In this document: piece by piece, positions 11,998-20,800 of the stretch
Position numbering within the stretch: the first letter of the stretch is position 1
How the letters are laid out: the number at the start of each line of letters is the position of its first letter
Source: Brachycybe producta
Taxonomy: Eukaryota > Arthropoda > Diplopoda > Playtdesmida > Andrognathidae
Reading direction: 5' to 3'
Assembly: GCA_036925085.1 (NCBI GenBank)
Contig: JAUPFP010000006.1
Span: 481,001 to 545,000, forward strand
Length of the DNA stretch: 64,000 nucleotides
Made by a program: the position numbers and the translations under genes
Notes under the pieces: generated by a model
Database searches by the model: none
What the model was told of the DNA's origin: nothing
Seen by the model: the letters and a program-made list of their open reading frames with translations, nothing else

Positions 11998-13187
11998 ATG
12001 TCGGGAAAAGATAGAATTGCAGTATTTCCATCTCGAATGCAAGTATTTTGCATTGTTTTTGTTTTAATTTGGTTGTTTTATTCGTTTTGTTACATGTTCT
12101 ATATTCACCACTCCCTTACTATAGGAGTGTTAGATTTCGCAATATATATTCCCCTTATCAATCTTATCGTTTTATGGTACTTTTTAGGGCTCAAACTGTG
12201 ATGAAAAGTCGTTTAAAAGGAGCACAGACAGGACACAGTTTACTGAAGAAGAAAGCCGATGCATTGCAGATGAGATTTCGTCTTATTTTAGGCAAAATCA
12301 TCGAAGTAAACAACTCGAAACAAGTTTGCCTTCTTCGCTTTTCAAACGTTTTGATTTTGATGTTCTAGACAAAGTCTTTGATGGGTGAAGTGATGAAAGA
12401 AGCTGTTTTCTCGTTGGCCGAAGCAAAGTTTGCAACCGGAGATTTCAATCACGTCGTACTTCAAAACGTAACGAAAGCTCAGATCAAAGTTAGAACTCGT
12501 AAAGATAACGTAGCCGGAGTCAATCTGCCGATCTTCGAGAGCTATCAGGATGGAACCGACGGTTTGAATTCGAAAGAAGCATAAAATAAGGGAGTTGAGA
12601 GACTGATTCATCTTTTCTTTCATTTCAGCTTACGAGTTAGCTGGACTTTCTCGTGGTGGACAACAGCTTACGAGATTGAAGAAGAACTATCAGAAGGCTG
12701 TTCAACTTTTAGTTGACTTGGCTTCACTTCAGACTTCGTTTATAACACTCGATGAAGTCATCAAGATAACGAACAGAAGAGTTAACGCAATCGAACACGG
12801 TATTTATCGAGATCGGTTTGACGAAATTTATGAAGTATTTTCAGGTGGTTCGTAAAGATTTAAATCTGTGATCTTTCTTTTATTTTAAGTCATAATCCCG
12901 CGGATTGAACGAACTTTGTCGTACATTACAACAGAGTTAGACGAACGTGAAAGAGAAGAGTTTTACAGGTTACGAGTCTTATATTATTAGATTTTGTCGT
13001 AATGTATTCAAATAAAACCTTTTTAATTTTGCGTGGTTTCAGATTGAAGAAAATTCAAGAGAAAAAGAAGATAATCAAAGATAAACAGGAAGCGAGAAAG
13101 GCCGTTTTAAAAGCAGAAGGGCTTTTACTGGAAGAGGCTGCGGCTAATCTTCTTGATGACGACAGAGATGAGGATCTGCTCTTTTAA
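11998..13187 (+). CDS. ATP6V1D: V-type proton ATPase subunit D (complete, 6 exons)
   Basis: Subunit D is the central rotor shaft of the V1 sector, coupling ATP hydrolysis to proton pumping in endolysosomal and other membranes. Exons: 11998-12038, 12188-12305, 12369-12561, 12629-12799, 12890-12968, 13043-13187. They total 249 codons with stop, 248 aa against 247 in human. The start [14 protein letters not shown] matches human MSGKDRIEIFPSRM. Further hallmarks are [43 protein letters not shown]-type [62 protein letters not shown] and the acidic tail DEDLLF. The protein is mostly long coiled-coil helices. The first intron needs a GC donor (see the separate entry). Reading GT at 12043 instead breaks the frame. 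Confidence 0.97.
12039..12187 (+). other. GC-AG intron 1 of ATP6V1D
   Basis: Exon 1 ends CGA-AT and the intron begins GCAAGT. The next exon starts after TTTTTAG with G-GCT-CAA. This restores R-M-A-Q-T-V-M, as in human R-M-A-Q-T-I-M. The nearby GT at 12043 would leave the next exon out of frame. GCAAGT is the usual form of the rare GC donor class. Confidence 0.85.
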
Positions 13188-13560
13188 CAATCTTCCAGTT
13201 ACGTCTCAAAAAAAGTAGATAGAAAATCAGGGAACTTGAATTAGTTGAGGTTTCTATGCGTTGTAATTTTGAGCAAAATGCTCTCTTTCAATTTAATGTG
13301 CAATTAATTTTTTTTTCGGTGTAATTATTATTACTTTTGTCATCAATTCCTAAATTCAGGCTCACTAATAAGCTTATATTACAAAAGTGTGTTTCTTTAT
13401 CTTCGAACCCTGAATACTATCGAAACTTGTCCTGGTAAACTGTCTTCTTACCAACCCTAACCCGGTCTCTATAAGGGTACTATAACCTAATTACTGTTCT
13501 GATGTAAATTGTATTTGTTAATTGACATTATAATCATTAAAAATAATAAAAGTCGGAAAA
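13188..13560 (+). other. ATP6V1D 3' untranslated region with poly(A) signal
   Basis: Non-coding and AT-rich. An AATAAA hexamer at 13545-13550 is the likely polyadenylation signal. A Fam-1 MITE begins just after. Confidence 0.6.
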
Positions 13561-13582
13561 AAATGTGTTTCTGTTGTCATTG

Positions 13583-13800
13583 AGACTGTTTCAAAGTGTA
13601 AACTCTCCTTGAACTCTGGTTATTTTGTCTTTCTGGAGCTAAATTGAGAGAAAATTGAAAATGTTTAGAAACTAGAAGGACCACTTAAAGAGTAATTTTA
13701 TGGTTTTTCATTTTTTGTCTATAAAAAGTTTATCGTAATTTTGCTCTTGAAAGACAGAAGAATCACGAGTTCGAAAATCACCTGTTCATAATAAACCATA
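13583..13800. repeat. Fam-1 MITE copy, shortened
   Basis: It has 'aactctggttattttgtcttt', 'gtttagaaactagaaggac', 'tataaaaagtttat' and the mirrored 'ttgctcttgaaagacagaag'. The centre is partly deleted. It lies just downstream of ATP6V1D. Confidence 0.7.
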
Positions 13801-13974
13801 AATCAAGAGAAATTAATTATAAAACGTAAATAAATGCATGCAAAAATCGTTTACAAACTTACACTTACGGTTTCTAGCAGACGTTTCTCTTAGCCAGAAG
13901 AGCGCTTCAACTAGTATTCGTCTTACATAGGAAGATATGATCATATGACTATAACATCTGACTGCGAATGGAGA

Positions 13975-14365
13975 GTAACGTCATTCGCCGTTGGCTATAG
14001 CTTTGGTCGATTTGAATTTGGCCAATATGAACGCAGTACTTCCCCTGTATAAAAGTAGCTGTGAACATTAGTAAAGAATAATAATTAATTAATAATATAT
14101 CGGTAATTAGGTAGTGTTACGTTAAATTAAGCTTGTTGAAGGAGACCTGGGGGCGCAGCCCCACAGAATGTAAAAAGAAATAATAAAATATTAAATATAC
14201 AGCTGGCAAAAACTGCAAGCGAAAAGTGGATTTATTTAGTATTCTGTTTAGATTACTATGGATTCTGAAGAGCGGGTTTTATAGGCTGCAAAAATAAAAT
14301 ACTGCGTTTCTATTGGCCAAATTCAAATTGACTAAACTATCGCCTACAGCCAGTAGTGACGTCAT
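13975..14365. mobile_element. MITE of about 390 bp with inverted arms
   Basis: The left arm (about 13978-14040) contains CGTCATTCGCCGTTGGCTAT and AATTTGGCCAATATGAACGC. The right arm (about 14305-14362) is its imperfect reverse complement (GCGTTTCTATTGGCCAAATT, CAGCCAGTAGTGACGTCA). No ORF is seen between them. Only this one copy was found in the window. Confidence 0.6.
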
Positions 14366-14671
14366 TATCGTTATTGAATTTATGATTAAAATCGATACTT
14401 TAGCGGCTTATCTACTGAAATTATTAAATGTCTCGTGTAGTGTTACTTGTATCTTAATTAATTTATTAAGATTAATTTTATATTGATTTAAGCACAATAA
14501 GATAAAAAAAATACTTTCAAAAATAATTTAGGTAATATTTTGAATTTACTCAACAACAAAAAATTCAGTTACACTGTGATTTCACATCCACAAAACACTT
14601 TATGGTATAATCATAGTAATATAAGTTCGTCTTTACAGTATTCTTCACTAGATGGCAGTACTTGTTTTATG

Positions 14672-14874
14672 ACAGGCAATTAGAAAATGGGACAAACAGA
14701 AGTTCGCTCCGCCCTTTTTATGACGAACGGCAACTTCTAATTGGTTTGTTGTGTGGTTCGATGTTGAAAGGGCGGAGCATGTGACGTCAGACTACATAAC
14801 CAACCAATTAGATTTGCGTTCGTCATAAAAAGGGCGGAGCAAACGTCTGTTTATCCCGTTTTCTAATTGCCTGT
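14672..14874. mobile_element. Fam-2 MITE, intact with 8-bp target duplication
   Basis: It runs from ACAGGCAATTAGAAAATGGG to CGTTTTCTAATTGCCTGT. A perfect 8-bp direct repeat, GTTTTATG, flanks it at 14664-14671 and 14875-14882. Eight bases is the usual target duplication of hAT transposons, so Fam-2 is probably a non-autonomous hAT element. Confidence 0.9.
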
Positions 14875-14949
14875 GTTTTATGTTATCGATGTAAAATTAT
14901 ATTGTAACTCAATTTTTTATTTTTGTTGACATTCACCACAAAGATTCTC

Positions 14950-15092
14950 ACAAGCAATTTATAATTGGTCTGTTACTGGGTCTGATATGTCACATGCCCC
15001 GCCCTTTTTTATTTGTAATTGGTTGGTATTTGGTCTGACGCTCATAAAAAGGTGGAGACTAAAAAATTCTGAAGCTGTCTACAGATGCCTGT
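14950..15092. mobile_element. Fam-3 MITE, left end missing
   Basis: It has a TATAATTGGTCTGTTAC, ATGTCACATGCCCCGCCC, CTCATAAAAAGGTGGAGAC core and a right end GAAGCTGTCTACAGATGCCTGT (last 20 shown in part). The left terminal repeat is replaced by unrelated sequence. Confidence 0.7.
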
Positions 15093-15792
15093 TTCAGCCC
15101 CTCATACGTGTTATTTAGGAAATATTTTTTAATGAAGATGCTGACAGCCTGGCACCATTAAACTGGTTATTCTCTTAAACCTAAGTCATAGAGATATGAA
15201 ATATTTTTTCATCCCAATCTTAGTTTGTTGAATAAATATATATTAGAGATACATTTTCTTGTTTCTTATAAAATTGCTTTCATTTCTGCATTTATAAAAA
15301 AAAATCTTTTTTTTTAATTTTAGAAGTAAATAAATCTTTATTATTTTAAGCTTTTGGGGGCCCACTTGGCCCCATCGAGCCCTCCTTAGCTACGTTTCGT
15401 TCCCCTCCACCCGGCCGCCTCTGCTGCATCAACATTGCATCCCAAAAATGCGCCTTTCAAAACTTCATTGCCCCCTCCCCCCACTGCAGTTGTGGGGAGC
15501 TGTGGGTTCCACCCCAGCTACATCCCTATCCTGAGCCATTTTTAGTGCTTTTTAAAGAATTTCAATTTTTTTCTGTTTTCTGAAGAAAAATCGAAGTCCA
15601 TATAATTAGACTTAATTTTTTCTCATTTTAAATTTTCCCAATTATATAAGCTAAAAAGCCCATATAATTAGGAAAAGGTTTCAAGTCTTTTTTATTTAAA
15701 ATCATAATAATGTGTGAATTTTTATTCATATAATGTGTATGTAAACACATTCACTTTTGATAAAAAGTTGTATGTTATGATTGATAGATGAA

Positions 15793-16640
15793 ATAATTTA
15801 ACCCAAAACTAACCCACTAACCCAACATTAACCCACTTACCTAACACTATACATGGACTCTATGTAAGAGTTGCTTATAGCACCCCTGTCTTAAAACATT
15901 TCAAACATTAATTAAAAAAGTTCTATGTTAAAAATCCTATACCTTCAAAAAAAGTTTTTGCTTTTTGACAAAAATTTTTTAATGGAGATGGTGGCTCCAT
16001 CTACTTTGGCTGATTTTTTTTTTTAAATTTATTTTATAGATTTGATTGATATATTCTTTAACAAATCCTTAGTATAATTTATTAGTTTAACAGTTGTCAG
16101 TATTGCTATGTTGGTAGTGTCTCTGACTTGTGGTCTTGTGTCCATGGGTTCAAACCTCAGCAGTGTCTCTTTGTTTTTAATATTTTCAAATTGTAAAATA
16201 AACGTAAATATTTTTATTGTTAAAATGATGTCACATGCCCCGCCCTTTTATGTGAGATGGCAATTACTAATTGGTTGATATTTGGTCTGATGCTTATAAA
16301 AAGGCGGGGCAAACGACCTTCTTCTGCTGTCTCCAAACGCCTGACAGGCATCTGCAGACAGCTTCAGAATTTTTTGGCTCCACCCTTTTATGAGCGTCAC
16401 CAATTTCTAATTGGTTGTAACCTAACTCAACTAACCCACTAACCTACCTAACCTAACACTTTATACATGGAATCTATGTAAGACTTGCTTATAGCGCCCC
16501 TGTCTTAAAACATTTCAAACATTAATTAAAAAAGTTCTACGTTAAAAATCCTATACCTTTAAAAAACATTTTTGCTTTTTGACAAAATTTTTTTAATGAA
16601 GACCGTGGCTCCATCTACTTTGGCTGATTTTTTTTTGTGT
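15793..16640 (-). repeat. Inverted outlying copy of the 610-bp tandem unit (about 1.4 units)
   Basis: On the plus strand it reads as the reverse complement of the array at 4975-11025. CTACTTTGGCTGATTTTTTT occurs at about 16003 and 16612, spacing about 609 bp, so it is the long unit type. It has runs of CTAACCCACTAACC, a plus-strand tRNA-like part at about 16095-16170 (TGCTATGTTGGTAGTG ... GGGTTCAAACCTC) and the MITE-like ACAGGCATCTGCAGACAGC at about 16345. With the main array it brackets ATP6V1D in inverted orientation. Confidence 0.9.
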
Positions 16641-17165
16641 AGATTTATCTAAATTCTAAATCCACCATCTTTTGTTTTAAATATATAACATTGTAAAAAT
16701 AAAAATATATTAATTTTACTGTTTACGATATATGAACAAATCGATATTTTCATCGATATTGCCATTCCTTTATACATACCTGTGTAATCTGTGTTAGCAC
16801 GACTTACTCGGATTGCTCCAGGGAGCCTCTTTGGATTGCTCCGAGTCAAAACTGTTCTTTGTTCAATATGAGATTACTTGCTCCGATTACTCCGCTTAAT
16901 AAAGGGTGTTTCCGGCCCTTATTTGAGTCTGAACGATCCCGTAGATCACACATGTGCAAGAAAAAAAACACGGCCGCCGTTGGTTAGCCGCCGCTGCTAC
17001 AGATTATTTTTTAAATTTTTTTTTATTAAAAAAAGGTAAGATTAAATTTAATCAAAAAATAGAACAGAATTTTTATTCTAAACAAATTATTAAACAATTT
17101 GATGCATATAAAAATTTAATGTTAAAAGAAATTGCATCTGTCTTGATCGGCGCAGTTTCGCCTTT
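16641..17165. other. Intergenic stretch, no gene seen
   Basis: AT-rich with short repeated 'ggattgctcc' words at 16811-16842. ORFs here are short, low in complexity and resemble nothing known. It leads into the SR-gene promoter. Confidence 0.5.
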
Positions 17166-17169
17166 TTTA

Positions 17170-17335
17170 GCCACTAATTTCGTTTATGCTTGAGTAGTTG
17201 GCATTTTGCGTTTTCTTTGCGAGTCTGCGACTGTTCTTCAGTTATTGTTTGTGTCGTGGAAGTGGTTGGTTCGGTTTTTTTTATTGTGGGTTTTTTTTTT
17301 TCGTGTAAAAAGATTGTTCTAAAAATTGAAAAAGG
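17170..17335 (+). promoter_or_regulatory. Probable 5' UTR exon of the SR gene
   Basis: Inferred only. An 'attgaaaaag' then GTAAAG donor occurs at about 17335, and a TTTTAG acceptor at 17839-17843 lies three bases before the ATG. This would be a 5' UTR intron of about 0.5 kb. A CRE palindrome (TGACGTCA) sits at about 17672 inside that intron. No TATA box is evident. Confidence 0.35.
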
Positions 17336-17846
17336 TAAAGTATTTGTTTTTTAACGTTTGAATAGCTTCTAAATACATTTTAGTTGTGATTTAATCTAGT
17401 TATTCAATTGGAATAGTCGCGTCTTTTATTGTCGCCATTTTTAATCACACGTTTTAATCAAATTTTATATGGTTTTCCGTGTGAAAAATAGCAAATTTAT
17501 AATCGAAAACTTTTTTTTTGCTGCAGATATGTAATTCGTTAAATTTAGTAAATTATATTTTCACGTACATTTGAATATATAGTATTGCTAATTAGCATTT
17601 GCATCGATATGTATCGGTACTATTCGAGTCGAGTATGTAGTGAACGATATGTCTTAAGCCCAGTTACGGCATGACGTCACTGTCGCTGCACTAGTTTTTT
17701 CTATTGTGACCCATTATGGCGGTTATTACTTTGTAATGTATTTTGAGACGCCATATTGGATCACTCGTGCTTTTTATACAAAAATATTAAGTTATTCGTG
17801 TTATTTTTTTTTTTCTGATTTCTTATATTTTGTGTAGTTTTAGGAC

Positions 17847-20800
17847 ATGGGGACAAGAGTTTACGTTGGTCGTCTTCCGTACGACGTCCGTGAAAGAGAT
17901 TTGGAGAAATTCTTCAAGGGTTACGGACGAATCCGTGAAATTCTTCTTAAAAATGGCTTTGGATTTGTCGTACGTTTCATTTAAAGCTTAATTTATTTTG
18001 TATTCCATTATTCAATGGCCTAGTTTTGAATTCATATAATAGGAATTCGATGACTACAGAGATGCGGACGACGCTGTGTATGAACTAAACGGCAAAGATC
18101 TATTGGGCGAAAGGTGAGTGGGTTTTTTTATGGCGGCCATTTTATTGTTTTTGATATGAGGGGGCGGAGGTTCTTTACAAATGACGTCATTTTTTTTTTG
18201 TTTAACGGGATTGGATTTTCTCCTGCTTTGGAGGGCGGAGCTTTATGTTCCAAATCTGTCAATCAAAAGTTTAAACAATAAAGTTGCAATAGTTTCTCAA
18301 CCATTGGGCCGCATTTTTTTCTCGTCTTAATTAAAATTTTGGCTCACTTGAGGGCCGCTTTGTTGCAATTTTTACAAAAATATAGATTTGCCTATAAAAT
18401 AATTAAGGCAAATGTGTAATAGCGTTCCAATGCGCTTATTAAAGGAATAATTTTATCTTTAGACATTTTTAAAAGAAATTCGGCTATTTGTAACTTTAAT
18501 TAGGCGTTTTTATTCTTTTGTTTTAAAACTTTTCTAGAGAATTTGCATTATAAGTAACCCTAATTAGCATTTAATTATGTAATTATTCAAATTTCATTTT
18601 TTTTAAAAATTCTATTGTAAAAAATTTTAATGCATTTTTAAAACAAGGAAATGATTTTTTTTTTAAAAAACCTCTGAGTTTTTTATGAATTTAATTTGGC
18701 TGTCTAAATTATGCAAATTTCTAGAGCTAGGAATATTGACCTGCCCTACAAACAAACTATGTAGTACAAAAGGAACCTCAATTGATTGACTGCCTGAAAG
18801 CATTTGATGAAAAGTGACGTTTATTGGCGTGCGAAAAACAACTTTTATTCATTTTTTGAGCTCCAATTGAATGTTTTTATGGAAATTTGATTCAATTAGA
18901 AGCCCACTTACCCTCTGCAGTTGTAACTTTGAGGCTAGCGGCTCCTAATTGAATGAATAACCTGTTTTTTTTTTAAATATGTCACAATGTTTTTATCTGG
19001 TTTGTTTTATCGTCTCGTCTGCCGACTTCTCCTTCTACAAGCATTTCCGCAGCCAAACGAAGAGAAGAGGGACTTTTAAATATATTGTTTTTGCGACTCG
19101 TTCTGAACTTTTTTTCTTTCGATGACGAGACGAGGAAGAAAATCTGATCTCGTCTTTTTTTTTTAATTTGGCTCTTAAAAAAACGATGAAAATTGAATGG
19201 CCAAAATTAATTTAGTTTTTTTTTTCTCTTCCCTCGTTCTCTTTTCTTTTTTAATCATACAGAATAATAGTAGCGCATGCCCGCGGAACGGCTCGTGGAA
19301 GGAGCGGTGGCGGCAGAGATAGAGATGGAGGCGGTAGAGACGGTGGCGGTTCAAGACGCCGTACCAACTGGATAGACAAGTAAGAATACTAAACGGTTAT
19401 TTTTCGTTATCCTCTTTCCTCTTGTCTCCTCTCCTCGTTCCTCTTTTTTCTTCCCTCGATCCTCTGTTAACCCCACCCCCCTCCTTTAGGGTTTCTGTCG
19501 AACACGCACGAGGAAGTCCTCACGGAAGCGACCTGTGGCGTGGAGGAGGAAGTGGGAGACATAGGTCTCCACGTGCTCCTCCTCCGCGTAGCAGTAGTAG
19601 GCGATCGGGACGTGACAAGTAAGCGTCGTGATTGGAGGAGTTTCTTGGGAATGGAAAGGGTTGAAGGGATGGGTATTTATGCTAATTGTGGATGAGCTCA
19701 TAGGTTGGGAAGAAGTAAAAATCAGGGTAAATTGGGTGAAACTGGTCCAATCAGGACCACTCTGAATCAGAACTACGCCTTTGTGATATGATTTGAAAAT
19801 TTAGCTAATCAAAAAATTGTTTTTAAAAAATTCAAATTTTGTTGGAAACTAGAAGAGTTAAAACTTGAGTAATTTTTTTAAAAAAAGGAAAAAGGTTACA
19901 TTTTATGGCAAGTTTGAACGTTATAAACTGAAGAAGTCACTAAAATGCATTGAAAAAAAGCTCGAAATTGGCATTTCTTGAATTACTTTTGTGAAAGTGT
20001 CATGAAATTATGACATCTTTCAAAAGTAATTCAAGAATTGAAAATTTCGACACGTAATTTTGCATCGTCGTTAATCCACTGTTGATGTGATCGAGATGCG
20101 ATTTAGTTGCTTTATTGTGGTTTTTCTTTGTTTTTTTACTCCCTTTTGATCGTCGTTGCCACGCAGATACGGGCCACCAACCAGAACCGAATATAGGCTC
20201 ATCGTTGAGAATCTTTCCAGCCGTGTCAGTTGGCAGGTAAAGTAAAAACCGGTTATTAAATCGGTCTTTTTTTTTTTTCTTCTTCGTTATTTTATTGATT
20301 TTTTTTTTTTGCACGATTGTTTATTTGATAACGAAAGTGTACAACAGCTTTAAATTGTGTTTTGATTGTGAGTTCGAGAACAGATTTCCTTTTGAGCTGT
20401 TTATTGTCCGTTGTTCGTATTCGATTTCTTCGATCGATCGTTGTTGCGGTTTTTACTTCGCGGTTGCCTCCTAGGAAGGGTCTTTCTCTAGCCATTGATG
20501 TCTTGTGTCTCGGAATGGGAAAACGATTACGAACACCGGACGAGAGGCTTTTTGCGGCTTGCAAATTTTTTCTTGTGGTTTTCGTTGGTTAAAATTAACT
20601 GTTCTCGTGCTCTACGATCAGTTGTTTCATTTATGTTTGTGTGACCAAAACAAATAGTTATCTAACAATTCTTTTCTAAAGAAAGACGAATTTACGACCG
20701 GTACCTTTTGTGTTGGTTTTAACGATTGGTGACGATTCGTTTGAGGGTCTCTCGTGGCGTTTACTTGTCGAGAGAGCGAAAGAGAAAAGAGCGAGCGAGA

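Noticed and set aside
16954-17193. 79-codon ORF upstream of the SR gene
   Set aside because: It has Lys/Phe runs from AT-rich sequence, no homology, and overlaps the likely promoter.
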